The notes beneath the pieces were generated by a model. It had not been told where the DNA came from, did not search any database, and was given only the letters and a program-made list of their open reading frames with translations. A stretch of DNA of 42,900 nt from an uncultured Clostridia bacterium (lineage in GTDB: Bacteria > Bacillota > Clostridia > Oscillospirales > Acutalibacteraceae), in the NCBI GenBank assembly GCA_947631705.1, contig CANRMJ010000010.1, positions 1 through 42,900 on the forward strand, given 5' to 3'. Position numbers and translations under genes: made by a program. Of the stretch, positions 8,084 to 16,876 are shown piece by piece; position 1 is the stretch's first letter, and every line of letters starts with the position of its first letter.

Positions 8084-8227
8084 TTATTTTTTGCAGCAGA
8101 TGATGCCGAGAATGATAACCGCGACTGCAAGAATTCTTATAAGCCAAGAAGTCGGCAGACAAATTGCCGCAACACAGCCAACGCCGAAAGCAATCCATAA
8201 AAAATCTCTGCGGCACATCTTTTTCAT
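8084..8227 (-). CDS. 47-aa membrane microprotein upstream of spoVM, function unknown
   Basis: This small ORF runs from an ATG, 9 nt after AGAGGTG, to a TAA 16 bp before spoVM. The peptide begins MKKMCRRDFLWIAFGVGCVA. It has a basic N-terminus (K2, K3, R6, R7), one or two hydrophobic stretches (about residues 9-23 and 29-44) separated by PTSWLIR, and ends in CCKK. That is the pattern of a single-pass or hairpin membrane protein with a cytoplasmic N-terminus. I do not recognise a named family. Its position in a two-gene unit with spoVM, inside a SpoVM/SipL/SpoIVA cluster, makes a sporulation role plausible but unproven. Confidence 0.65.
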   Translation of the reverse strand: MKKMCRRDFLWIAFGVGCVAAICLPTSWLIRILAVAVIILGIICCKK

Positions 8228-8278
8228 AATAATAAGCACCTCTTTTGCTGCGTTTACTATATGATATGAAAAAGATTT

Positions 8279-8911
8279 CTAATCGTTACTCTGAATCACT
8301 AAAAGTGTTCCGTTTTTAACAGAAATTTTTGCAGGCATACCGCAAAAACAGTTACTCTGCCCAAACTGCTGATAATGATACATTACGGCATTATCAAGTT
8401 CATAGTAAGAACCTTTTACGGAAACGCCTTCAGCTTTTTCCGAAAAAGCAAATACGGAAAAAAATTGATATTCGCTGTTATCCAAACAAATATAATCATC
8501 AACAAGCGTTATTCTGTTTTTGGCATCTGAGATACAACACTTAACGTTGTTTTGCCTGCAATATTCAATGCAAAGCATATTTGAATAATTATGATCCGCT
8601 CTGGAACCGAAAGCACACAGCAATTCGATTTCCGAAAAACCTCTGCGAACAGCCTCTTTAACACAATAAAATGTGTCTGTATCATCTTTTTCCACAGGCA
8701 GCTTAATGATCTCCGTGTTAATATCGGGATATTCGGAGGAATCAAAATCTCCCGCAATCAAATCGGGAATCACCCCGACCTTCAAACAATTCTTATATCC
8801 CGAATCGGCGGCAATAAGAAAAAAATCTCCTATTAATTTTGATTTCAGATAATCAATGCTGACATTGGGAGCGCCTGAAACTATTTTGCATTTTGTTTTT
8901 TCATTTCCCAT
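8279..8911 (-). CDS. thiN: Thiamine pyrophosphokinase
   Basis: ThiN transfers pyrophosphate from ATP to thiamine to make the cofactor TPP. The 210-aa protein shows the family's ordered motifs: the opening KIVSGAP, AADSGYKNCLKVGVIPD, the metal-binding GDFDS, KDDTDT and GSRADHNYSNM. It overlaps rsgA by 31 bp. The ATG at 8911 has an AAGGA directly against it rather than spaced, so initiation probably depends on coupling to rsgA translation. In B. subtilis rpe sits between cpgA (rsgA) and thiN; here it is absent. The next genes downstream are the microprotein and spoVM. Confidence 0.93.
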   Translation of the reverse strand: MGNEKTKCKIVSGAPNVSIDYLKSKLIGDFFLIAADSGYKNCLKVGVIPDLIAGDFDSSEYPDINTEIIKLPVEKDDTDTFYCVKEAVRRGFSEIELLCAFGSRADHNYSNMLCIEYCRQNNVKCCISDAKNRITLVDDYICLDNSEYQFFSVFAFSEKAEGVSVKGSYYELDNAVMYHYQQFGQSNCFCGMPAKISVKNGTLLVIQSND

Positions 8912-9777
8912 TCCTTAATATCCTTAACATCATTATACATTTGAACATAGCTTTCGTGCCTGCTTTTTTGAATCAAGCCCTGACGAACCGCCTCACAAAC
9001 GGCGCAGCCCTTTTCGTTTATATGCGAACAGGTAGAAAATTTGCAGCGACCGAAATACGGTTCAAACTCACGGAAACAACCGAAAAGCTCGTCTTTCATA
9101 ATTCTTTCGCATTTTTCAAAATCAAGTGATGAAAAACCGGGAGTGTCGGCTATATAACCCGAGTTAACTTTAAACAGTTCACAGTGGCGGGTGGTGTGCC
9201 TGCCGCGACCGAGCTTTTTGCTTGTTTCACCGGTTGCAAGGCGGAGATTTTCATCAATTACATTCAACAGCGATGATTTACCCACTCCCGTATTTCCCGT
9301 AAAAGCGGATATTTTGCCCTTTAAAAGACTTTTAACCTCGTCCGCTCCAAGCTTATCAACATTATTGCAAACAATCGTTTTAAAGCCCGCCTTGGTGTAA
9401 ATTTCAGCAAATTTTTTGTATGCGGAGCTCAAATCGGCTTTTGTAAACACAACAATGGGTTCGATTTTTTTATACTCCGCAACAGAAATCAATTTGTCTA
9501 TTATAAAGGTATTTATCTCGGGCTCAACTGTTGACGAAACAATAAAAAGCTGATCAAGATTGGCAAGAGGAGGACGAACAAGATAATTTTTTCGCGGCAA
9601 AATCTTTTCAATTCTGTTTTCGGCGTTTGTATTAATTGAAATTTCAACATTATCGCCGACAAGGGGCGTTATTTTCATTTTTCTGAACGAGCCCCGAGCT
9701 CTGCATTCATAAACCGCTTCGGCGGTTTCCACATAGTAGAAACCGCCAATACCCTTAATTATCTTTCCCTGATGCAT
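8881..9777 (-). CDS. rsgA: Ribosome small-subunit maturation GTPase RsgA
   Basis: RsgA (YjeQ/CpgA) is a circularly permuted GTPase that checks late assembly of the 30S subunit. The order of GTPase motifs shows the permutation: G4 TKAD at 112-115 comes before G1 GNTGVGKSS at 161-169, then G3 DTPG at 211-214. An N-terminal OB fold covers about residues 1-65. The C-terminal zinc knuckle uses C245, C250, H252 and C258 (CKFSTCSHINEKGC). At 298 aa the length is standard. It lies 3 bp after prkC, and in B. subtilis this GTPase is a PrkC phosphorylation target, so the gene order links kinase, phosphatase and substrate. Confidence 0.96.
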   Translation of the reverse strand: MHQGKIIKGIGGFYYVETAEAVYECRARGSFRKMKITPLVGDNVEISINTNAENRIEKILPRKNYLVRPPLANLDQLFIVSSTVEPEINTFIIDKLISVAEYKKIEPIVVFTKADLSSAYKKFAEIYTKAGFKTIVCNNVDKLGADEVKSLLKGKISAFTGNTGVGKSSLLNVIDENLRLATGETSKKLGRGRHTTRHCELFKVNSGYIADTPGFSSLDFEKCERIMKDELFGCFREFEPYFGRCKFSTCSHINEKGCAVCEAVRQGLIQKSRHESYVQMYNDVKDIKEWEMKKQNAK

Positions 9778-9780
9778 ATC

Positions 9781-11778
9781 TTAACCCGCGATGTTAGACA
9801 CATTGTCTGAATATGTGCTGAAATCAACATTTCTGTTTTTGTTTTGATTGAGCTTGAAATCATATTTTTCACTTGCCGCCAAATTTTCAAAAGTTACTTC
9901 AACAGCTTTATCGCTGCCGCTTTCGCCCTCAATTGCAATAGCAACCGTGCTGCCGTCAAGAGTAACTCGTTGCTTTGAATACTGTTCTCCGTTAACATAT
10001 ATGATAAGCGTATCTTTTGCACTCTGTGTGGTGACCTCGTCTATACAACTCGGCAGAATTACATTTAGCGTGATAGTATATGTTTCGGGGGCGGTTGTTG
10101 TGGTATACCCTGTGGAAACAACTATTTTAATTGAAGAATCCGGCTTAACGCTCTCACCGTAAGAGGGAGTTTGCGAAAGAACAACGCCTTTTTGAACCAT
10201 GCTGTCCTTTGTTGAAACATTAACGTTTGTAAAGCCTGCTTTTTTCAAAAATTCCTTAGCGTCGCTTTGTGTAAGCCCTCTAACGTCGGGAACTTTTATT
10301 TTTTCGATAACGGTTGTTGACGGTCCTGTTGAAACATAAAGCGTTATTTCTCTTTCCTTTGAAACAACCGAAAACGCCTTAGGCTCTGAATATATAACAT
10401 ATCCTTCGTCTACCGTTTCACTTGAAACCTCGGATATTTTAACATTTGTCAGACCGCTGCTCGCAAGCTGGGATTTTGCAACTTCAACCGATTCTTCATA
10501 ACAGTTCGGAACTTGAATATCCTCCTCTGACGACGCAACCGTAAGCGTAATAGTTGAACCTGCGATTACCTTTGCGCCCTCCTCAGGCTGTTGATTGATG
10601 ATCGTGCCCGGCTCGCTGTCGGGTGACTGCTCATATACCGCCACAAAATTAAATTCATCGCCTACATTAGAAATCAGAGCGTCATATGACTGTCCGATAT
10701 AATTTTGAACGGTAACCGTATCCTTGTTAACACCCTGCGTCAGCCAAACAACAAGCCCTATAACAGCGGCAATAAGTAAAACCAAACCTATAACCGTTGC
10801 CGTAACAATTTTTCGTTTGCCGCTTGGCTCGTCTTCATATACTTCCTCGTAATTATCGGAATATTCGTCTTTTTTTGCGCCGTCCTCTTCCTTAAAAACG
10901 TATTTGGTGGGCTGCTTATCAACGTAATATGAGTAGTCAAACGTTGCTTTGGGATTTCTTATAACCTCCTCAAGGTCAAGCAGCATTTCGGTTGCCGTTT
11001 GATATCTTTCAAGAGGATTTTTCTGCATAGCGTGAACGCATATCTGTTCAATTCCGAGTGGGATATCAGGATTGATTTCCGTTATTCTTTCGGCTTCTTC
11101 ATTTACCTGCTTTAAGGCGACGGAAACGGCGCTGTCTGCCTCAAAAGGCACTTTCCCCGTAAGCATTTCATAAAAAACAACGCCGAGCGAATAAATATCT
11201 GCTCTTTCATCCGTGAATTCACCTTTTGCCTGTTCGGGAGAAATGTAATGAACGGAACCAATGGCGTTTTCCGTTAGCGTTCTTGTTTCTGTTCTCGAAA
11301 ATCTCGCGATTCCGAAGTCTGTAACCTTAATATTTCCCGTTGGAAGCAAGATGATATTCTGAGGTTTAATATCACGGTGAACGATTCCCTTATCGTGCGC
11401 GTGCTGAAGAGCCTTTAAAATCTGAGAAGTAAAGAATACGGCGTCATTCCACGTTATAACACCCTGTTTTTGTATATATTCTTTAAGTGTGATGCCGTCT
11501 ACATATTCCATTACTATGTATTGCAGCTTTTCACCGAAACTAACGTCATAAACCTTAACAATATTCGGGTGTGACAAAACAGCTATTGCCTTAGATTCAT
11601 TTTTGAAACGTCTAACAAAATCCTCATCACCTGCAAATTCGTCTTTAAGAATTTTCACGGCAACGATTCTGTCGTCTATATTATCATAAGCCTTATAGAC
11701 AACAGACATTCCGCCAACGCCTATAATCTCTTGAATTTCATAACGTCCGTCTAATCTTTTTCCAACGTAGTTTTCCAT
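9781..11778 (-). CDS. prkC: PASTA-domain Ser/Thr kinase PrkC
   Basis: This is a transmembrane Hanks-type kinase that senses peptidoglycan fragments and, in spore formers, can promote germination. The cytosolic kinase domain (about 13-270) has the glycine loop GVGGMSVVYKA at 20-30, ATP-binding K42, catalytic D136 in HRDIKPQN and DFG at 154-156. An acidic linker leads to a membrane helix at 324-347. Outside are three PASTA repeats at roughly 355-421, 425-490 and 497-558. After a TTTTAP linker come about 105 further residues predicted to be beta-rich and not PASTA-like. The gene lies 14 bp downstream of prpC, its cognate phosphatase. Confidence 0.96.
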   Translation of the reverse strand: MENYVGKRLDGRYEIQEIIGVGGMSVVYKAYDNIDDRIVAVKILKDEFAGDEDFVRRFKNESKAIAVLSHPNIVKVYDVSFGEKLQYIVMEYVDGITLKEYIQKQGVITWNDAVFFTSQILKALQHAHDKGIVHRDIKPQNIILLPTGNIKVTDFGIARFSRTETRTLTENAIGSVHYISPEQAKGEFTDERADIYSLGVVFYEMLTGKVPFEADSAVSVALKQVNEEAERITEINPDIPLGIEQICVHAMQKNPLERYQTATEMLLDLEEVIRNPKATFDYSYYVDKQPTKYVFKEEDGAKKDEYSDNYEEVYEDEPSGKRKIVTATVIGLVLLIAAVIGLVVWLTQGVNKDTVTVQNYIGQSYDALISNVGDEFNFVAVYEQSPDSEPGTIINQQPEEGAKVIAGSTITLTVASSEEDIQVPNCYEESVEVAKSQLASSGLTNVKISEVSSETVDEGYVIYSEPKAFSVVSKEREITLYVSTGPSTTVIEKIKVPDVRGLTQSDAKEFLKKAGFTNVNVSTKDSMVQKGVVLSQTPSYGESVKPDSSIKIVVSTGYTTTTAPETYTITLNVILPSCIDEVTTQSAKDTLIIYVNGEQYSKQRVTLDGSTVAIAIEGESGSDKAVEVTFENLAASEKYDFKLNQNKNRNVDFSTYSDNVSNIAG

Positions 11779-11792
11779 ATGATTTACTCCGA

Positions 11793-12521
11793 TTATTTTG
11801 CGATTGCAACAACTGTAACATTGTCGCCGCCGCCGTTATTATTTGCTTTTTTAATCAATCTGTCCGCAAAAGCATAATATCTTCCGTCGCTTACCTCGCT
11901 TATCATTTCGTCATCTGAAACGTAGTTAGTAAGTCCGTCGGTACAAAGTATAAGAATTTCATCATCATCGAGTTCAACCTCGTCAAAATCAATTTCAATT
12001 CCCTTATCCACACCGATTGCGCGCGTAATCAGATTTTTGTTGGGATGGCGTTCCGCCTCTTCCTTTGTTATACTGCCGCTGTCTATAAGATTCTGAACAA
12101 CGCTGTGATCCGTGGTGACTTGACGAAGACTGCCGTTATTGTAAATATAAGCTCTGCTGTCGCCCGCATGGGCAATAAACGCGCAGCCGTTTCTGACGAT
12201 TGCACAAACAACGGTAGTTCCCATTCCTTTAAGCTCCGGCTTGGCGTCCGCCATGTCATAAACCTCTATATTAGCGGCGGTTAAAGCGGAATCAAGAATG
12301 TTTTTTATAGAGGAATCCCTCATGTTTTCCCTGTATGAAGCGTTGATTTTATCGCTTATCACTTTAACAGCAAGTGCGGACGCGATATTTCCTCCGGCAG
12401 CGCCGCCCATTCCGTCGCACACAACTGCCCAAGCAACCTCATCAGGAAATTCACCGACAGCGTAAGCGTCTTGATTTGATTCTCTGACACGGCCTTTATC
12501 TGTTTTTGCAACAATTCTCAA
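11793..12521 (-). CDS. prpC: PP2C-family Ser/Thr protein phosphatase PrpC
   Basis: This metal-dependent phosphatase reverses phosphorylation by PrkC. The 242-aa protein carries the PP2C metal ligands in order: NQDAY (D18), DGMGG (D36), HAGDSRAY, LCTDGLTNY and GGGDNVTVVAI. The start codon is TTG at 12521-12519. It directly follows the rlmN TGA stop, and its ribosome-binding site GAGGTG lies 6 nt upstream inside the last rlmN codons. No ATG in that region gives a full N-terminus, so TTG is well supported. The rlmN-prpC-prkC-rsgA order is as in B. subtilis. Confidence 0.95.
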   Translation of the reverse strand: MRIVAKTDKGRVRESNQDAYAVGEFPDEVAWAVVCDGMGGAAGGNIASALAVKVISDKINASYRENMRDSSIKNILDSALTAANIEVYDMADAKPELKGMGTTVVCAIVRNGCAFIAHAGDSRAYIYNNGSLRQVTTDHSVVQNLIDSGSITKEEAERHPNKNLITRAIGVDKGIEIDFDEVELDDDEILILCTDGLTNYVSDDEMISEVSDGRYYAFADRLIKKANNNGGGDNVTVVAIAK

Positions 12522-13556
12522 TCACTTCACCTCAATCCTTTTTCTTCGGAGCTGACCGCAAGACGCGTTTATGTCACTTCCGAGTGTTCTTCTTATTGTA
12601 GCATTAATTCCTGCCTTTTTCAATATTTCTGAAAATTTATATATATTTTCGTTTGAAGAAACCGAATTCTTCCGTTCCTTAACGTCATTAACAGGTATAA
12701 GATTTACATGACAGAGCATTCCTTTTAGCTTATGCGCAAGCTCTGAAGCGCAGGCAGGTGTGTCGTTAACGTCTTTGATAAGTGTGTATTCAAAAGAAAT
12801 TCTTTTTCCTGTTTGCTTAACATATTCACGGCACGCTCTGATTATCTCATCAACATTCCACTTGGCATTTATCGGCATCATATGATTTCTGATTTCATCA
12901 TTAGGCGCGTGAAGTGAAATCGTTAACGTAACAGGAATCTTTTTTTCAGTTAAATCGTATATTCTCGGAACAATTCCGCATGTTGAAACTGTTATGCTCC
13001 TCAACGAAATATTAAGTCCTTTTTTATTATTCACGTTTTCAAAAAATTTTAAAACATTTTCAAAATTATCAAGAGGTTCGCCGATTCCCATAAGAACAAC
13101 ATTTGAAATGCGAAATCCAAGATCTTTCTGAGCCGAATGTATCTGCCCTTCGATTTCACCTGCCGAAAGATTTCTTTTAAATCCGCCGAGAGTAGACGCA
13201 CAAAATGAGCACCCCATACGGCACCCTACCTGAGTTGAAACGCACACGGTATGACCGTATTTATATTTCATAACAACGGATTCTATGTATTCGCCGTCGG
13301 TCAGCTTAAAAAGATACTTAACCGTGCCGTCAATTTCGGAAACATATTTTTCTTCAATTTCGCAGGATGAAATATAATATAAATCGTTGAGCTCCTCGCG
13401 CAGAGATTTTGACAAATTGCTCATTTCTTCAAAGGAAACGGCGCCGCGCTTATGAAGCCAGTCAAAAATCTGATTTGACCTGAAACGCGGAAGACCGAGA
13501 GATATCATCTCATTATTGAGTTCATCATAAGTAAATGATTTAATATCCTTTTTCAT
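12522..13556 (-). CDS. rlmN: Dual-specificity 23S rRNA/tRNA adenine C2-methyltransferase RlmN
   Basis: RlmN is a radical-SAM methyltransferase that methylates A2503 of 23S rRNA and A37 of some tRNAs. The 344-aa protein has the CxxxCxxC cluster motif at C112, C116 and C119 (GCRMGCSFCA), MGIGEPLDN, the helix ISLHAPNDEIRNHMMPIN, and near the C-terminus the resolving cysteine in INASCGQLRRK. It starts directly after the rsmB stop codon (TAA then ATG), which is typical of a tightly packed operon. Confidence 0.97.
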   Translation of the reverse strand: MKKDIKSFTYDELNNEMISLGLPRFRSNQIFDWLHKRGAVSFEEMSNLSKSLREELNDLYYISSCEIEEKYVSEIDGTVKYLFKLTDGEYIESVVMKYKYGHTVCVSTQVGCRMGCSFCASTLGGFKRNLSAGEIEGQIHSAQKDLGFRISNVVLMGIGEPLDNFENVLKFFENVNNKKGLNISLRSITVSTCGIVPRIYDLTEKKIPVTLTISLHAPNDEIRNHMMPINAKWNVDEIIRACREYVKQTGKRISFEYTLIKDVNDTPACASELAHKLKGMLCHVNLIPVNDVKERKNSVSSNENIYKFSEILKKAGINATIRRTLGSDINASCGQLRRKRIEVK

Positions 13557-14792
13557 TTAAACCCTTTCGAGAATCGAATAGAAGAAACCGTCGCCGCCAG
13601 AATCAGACGGAAAAAATGTTTTTGTTTCCGTAACGGAAAAATCGCTTTTTCGGGAAAGAAACCGCTCAATTACCGCCTCATTTTCTCTTATATTCAGCGT
13701 GCACGTTGAGTATAAGATTTTACCGCCGGGTTTAACATATTCGGAGGCTGTGTTCAAAATTTCAAGTTGTATCTTAGGAAGTCCTTTAATTTCATCAAGA
13801 TTTTTATATCTGATTTCGGGCTTTCTGCGAATAATGCCGAATCCGCTGCAAGGAACATCGCAAATCACCTTATCCGCAGGCGGCAAATTTTCATTATAAA
13901 TTAAAGCGTCGTTTATCATGGGAATAACAGAAGTGAATTTAAGCCGTTGGGCACCGCTTTTAATCAGATTTACTCTATGCCCGTGAATATCAAGCGCATA
14001 AATTTTCCCGTGATTTTTCATGAAACCCGCCGCGGTAAATGATTTTCCGCCCGGTGCGGAACAAACGTCAATAACAGTATCATTTTCTCTCAAATCAAGT
14101 GCGCCGACAGCCAGATAGCAGGACAAATCCTGAATATGAAAATGACCGTTATGAAAAGAGGCGCAATTATTCAAATCAAGCGAAGACGTAATCATAACAG
14201 TGCCGCGGTTAATAACACCATTAATACCGCTGCTTTGCAATTCGGATAAAAGCTCGTCCGTTGTAACAAAAAGAGGATTCGGAACCGCAAAAATCGGAGC
14301 GCCGCCATTAAGGTAAGGCAGAAAAGCATCAACTGTTTCAACACCGTAAGCCTTATTCCACATATTGATAAGATTAACGGGCACAGAATATTTCAAACTT
14401 TTATCATCAAAAGCGTTGATATCAATTTCAGCGTTGTTGATTTTTCGCAAAACGGCATTGATAAGACCTGTATAATATCCAAGACCGTTCGATTTTGCAA
14501 GCTCAACGCTTTCATTAATTGCCGCGCTCGTGGGCACTTTATCCGTAAACAGGAGCTGATACACGCCCATTCGCAGAATCACAAGAACTTTAGGCTTGGG
14601 AGAAACACAGAAATCGGAAATAATTTTATCTATCGTAATTCTTCGTTCAACAACACCGTAAACAAGTCTTGTAACAAACGCTTTTCCCTCTCCAATACCC
14701 GCCAAAGCGGAATCCACCGCTATATTTGAATACGCGTTGCCGTAAAAAATTTTATATAAAACTTCAAACGCAATCTGTCTTGAGCTCTTCAT
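13557..14792 (-). CDS. rsmB: 16S rRNA (cytosine-967-C5)-methyltransferase RsmB
   Basis: RsmB (Sun) makes m5C967 in 16S rRNA. An N-terminal NusB-like RNA-binding domain covers about residues 1-130 (FEVLYKIFYGNAYSNIAVD). The Rossmann methyltransferase domain follows: SAM-binding DVCSAPGGKSF, then DVPCSGFG and YSTCTLNIRENE, the last two holding the two catalytic cysteines. At 411 aa it is slightly shorter than the E. coli form (429). Its ATG overlaps the stop of the upstream YugP-type peptidase gene by 4 bp. Confidence 0.94.
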   Translation of the reverse strand: MKSSRQIAFEVLYKIFYGNAYSNIAVDSALAGIGEGKAFVTRLVYGVVERRITIDKIISDFCVSPKPKVLVILRMGVYQLLFTDKVPTSAAINESVELAKSNGLGYYTGLINAVLRKINNAEIDINAFDDKSLKYSVPVNLINMWNKAYGVETVDAFLPYLNGGAPIFAVPNPLFVTTDELLSELQSSGINGVINRGTVMITSSLDLNNCASFHNGHFHIQDLSCYLAVGALDLRENDTVIDVCSAPGGKSFTAAGFMKNHGKIYALDIHGHRVNLIKSGAQRLKFTSVIPMINDALIYNENLPPADKVICDVPCSGFGIIRRKPEIRYKNLDEIKGLPKIQLEILNTASEYVKPGGKILYSTCTLNIRENEAVIERFLSRKSDFSVTETKTFFPSDSGGDGFFYSILERV

Positions 14793-15478
14793 CTTCTTCT
14801 GTTTGCAACAAGCAGCAATCTTAAAAGCGTTGCAAGCGCTGAGGCAAGAGCGGCAACATAAGTTAACGCTGCGGCAGTAAGCACATTTTTAGCTCCCTTG
14901 TATTCCTCGCCTGTAAGAAAGCCGTTTTGATCAATTACTCTCAAAGCGCGCGCTGACGCATTAAATTCAACCGGCAAAGTTATAAGCTGAAAAACAGCAA
15001 CCGCTCCGTAAAGACCGATGCCGATATAAATCAAAGGGTCAAATGTAAAAAATATGCCCAAAAGAGCAAGCGGAACACCGAGTGCCGAGCCGAATCTTGT
15101 TAACGGAATAACAAGATTTCTCAATTTAAGCGGAAAATACTGCGACGCGTGCTGGCAGGCATGACCAGCTTCGTGGCAGGCAATTCCCACCGCCGCAATG
15201 CTTGCCGAATCGAAAACATTTTCCGAAAGGCAGATTTCCTTTGTTTTTGGATTATAATGATCTGTTAAGTTGCCGGGAATACGTTTAATTTTAACATCCG
15301 TAATACCGTTTAACTGTAAAAGACGATAAGCGGCGTCCGCGCCTGTCATGCCTCGCGCGTTTCTTATACGGCTGTATTTATTGAAACTGCTTTTAACCCT
15401 CATCTGGCATATAAGCGCAAAAATGAACACGGGTATCATTATAAAACCTGTTAAATAATAAGCAAAATAAGTTCCCAT
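14789..15478 (-). CDS. YugP-type membrane zinc metallopeptidase
   Basis: This 229-aa integral membrane protein belongs to the neutral zinc metallopeptidase 2 (YugP) family. The catalytic motif is CHEAGHACQH with H102, E103 and H106. A first membrane helix spans about residues 6-24, and hydrophobic segments follow at roughly 128-148, 152-168 and 205-224. The substrate of the family is unknown; membrane-protein quality control is a guess. B. subtilis has no yugP between fmt and rsmB, so this is an insertion into the otherwise conserved operon. It overlaps rsmB by 4 bp and lies 3 bp after fmt, so it is surely cotranscribed. Confidence 0.88.
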   Translation of the reverse strand: MGTYFAYYLTGFIMIPVFIFALICQMRVKSSFNKYSRIRNARGMTGADAAYRLLQLNGITDVKIKRIPGNLTDHYNPKTKEICLSENVFDSASIAAVGIACHEAGHACQHASQYFPLKLRNLVIPLTRFGSALGVPLALLGIFFTFDPLIYIGIGLYGAVAVFQLITLPVEFNASARALRVIDQNGFLTGEEYKGAKNVLTAAALTYVAALASALATLLRLLLVANRRR

Positions 15479-15481
15479 CTT

Positions 15482-16411
15482 TTAATCACCCAAAATTAAA
15501 CCTTTATTAATTATATTTCCCGCAAGAAAAGAATTTATATCCATCCTTTTCTTTCCTATGGGCTGAACTTCAAGAATATCTATGCATTTTCCGTCGCCGC
15601 AGCACACAGTCAGCACCTTTTTTGCGGAAATCACCTTGCCGGCGCCGCTGCCTGTTTCACCGCTTAAAACAGATTTGTGGATTTTAACGGGTTTTCCGTT
15701 AATAACTGTTACGGCGGCGGGACTGCTTTGCAGCGCGCGAATCTGATTGTGGATTTCAAAAGCAGATTTATTCCAGTCGATCCCGCACATTGATTTATCA
15801 ATCATTGCGGCATATCCAAAATCTCCCGCCGGCTGAGAAACGGGCTTTGCATCGCCTTTCTCTATAAGTGAAATTGTTTCGGAAAGAGCGCTTGCGCCAA
15901 TATGTGAAAGCCTGTCAAATAGCATATCCGAAGTTTCATTTATTCCGATTTCTGTTTTTTTAACAAGCAGAATATCGCCTGTGTCTATATCTTCGTTCAT
16001 TTTGATAACTGTAACGCCGGTTTCCGTTTCACCGTTGAGTATAGAACGTTGAATCGGAGCGGCTCCCCTATAATAAGGCAACAGAGATGCGTGAACATTG
16101 ATACAGCCATAACGAGGAAAATCAAGTATTTCTTTCGGCAATATCTTTCCGTATGCAACAACAACAATCAAATCGGGATTAAGGTTTCGTATGATATCTG
16201 CCGCCTCACCGTTTTTTAGCGTTTGCGGCTGATAAACGGAAATGCCGTTTTCCAAAGCAGTTGTTTTAACCGGCGAAGGAGTTATAATCTGCTTTCTGCC
16301 AACCTTTTTATCGGGTTGTGTGAACACGCCTGTAACATTGTGTCCGCCTTCTATAATCGCTTTAAGACATGGCACTGAAAAATCGGGAGTGCCCATAAAA
16401 ACTATTTTCAT
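15482..16411 (-). CDS. fmt: Methionyl-tRNA formyltransferase
   Basis: Fmt formylates Met-tRNA(fMet) using 10-formyl-tetrahydrofolate, allowing bacterial initiation. The 309-aa protein begins [16 protein letters not shown], has the formyl-folate-binding core [17 protein letters not shown] and the conserved [14 protein letters not shown]-terminal OB-like domain covers about residues 205-309. Its ATG overlaps the def stop by 4 bp, pairing formylation with deformylation as in most Firmicutes. A folate-pool enzyme, formyltetrahydrofolate cyclo-ligase, also occurs at 26438-26995. Confidence 0.96.
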   Translation of the reverse strand: MKIVFMGTPDFSVPCLKAIIEGGHNVTGVFTQPDKKVGRKQIITPSPVKTTALENGISVYQPQTLKNGEAADIIRNLNPDLIVVVAYGKILPKEILDFPRYGCINVHASLLPYYRGAAPIQRSILNGETETGVTVIKMNEDIDTGDILLVKKTEIGINETSDMLFDRLSHIGASALSETISLIEKGDAKPVSQPAGDFGYAAMIDKSMCGIDWNKSAFEIHNQIRALQSSPAAVTVINGKPVKIHKSVLSGETGSGAGKVISAKKVLTVCCGDGKCIDILEVQPIGKKRMDINSFLAGNIINKGLILGD

Positions 16412-16866
16412 TCGCTCTCAACAACTCCGTCTATAACGTGTGACGTGAACAGTATTCCGTCAAGGTGGTCAATCTCGTGGCAAAACGCTCTTGCTTTTAA
16501 ACCCTCGCCTGTAAACACCTGCCATTTACCGTTTCTGTCCTGCGCTTTAACCTGAACTTTCATAGGTCTGACTGTTGTGCCCCATTTTCCCGGAAGAGAA
16601 AGGCAGCCCTCCTGCTCTCTTTGCTCACCCTCGGCAAGCGTTATTTCAGGGTTAACAAGTTCAATCGGTCCCTCGCCCACATCAATTACTACAACTCTTT
16701 TTAAAATGCCAACCTGAACGGCTGCAAGTCCAACGCCGTTTTCATTATACAGCGTGTCAAACATATCATCTATAAGAATACTCAGTCTTTCATCAAATTT
16801 TTCAACTTTTCTGCTCTTTTTTGTAAGGATACTGTCTCCGAATTTAACGATATTTCTTAATGCCAT
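16408..16866 (-). CDS. def: Peptide deformylase
   Basis: This enzyme removes the formyl group from nascent proteins. The three motifs are present: [10 protein letters not shown] at 44-53, EGCLSLPG at 86-93 with metal ligand C88, and HEIDH at 130-134 with H130 and H134 as ligands and E131 as catalyst. Motif 1 has valine where most deformylases have proline (GLAAPQ), and the residue before HEIDH is Cys rather than Gln. Both lie beside, not at, the metal ligands. At 152 aa it is a short type-1-like form. Confidence 0.95.
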   Translation of the reverse strand: MALRNIVKFGDSILTKKSRKVEKFDERLSILIDDMFDTLYNENGVGLAAVQVGILKRVVVIDVGEGPIELVNPEITLAEGEQREQEGCLSLPGKWGTTVRPMKVQVKAQDRNGKWQVFTGEGLKARAFCHEIDHLDGILFTSHVIDGVVESE

Positions 16867-16876
16867 TTTTATTCTC

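Noticed and set aside
8000-8200. 66-codon plus-strand frame across the spoVM region
   Set aside because: It is antisense to spoVM and the 47-aa frame, which have ribosome sites, terminator and family or context support; the plus-strand frame has none.
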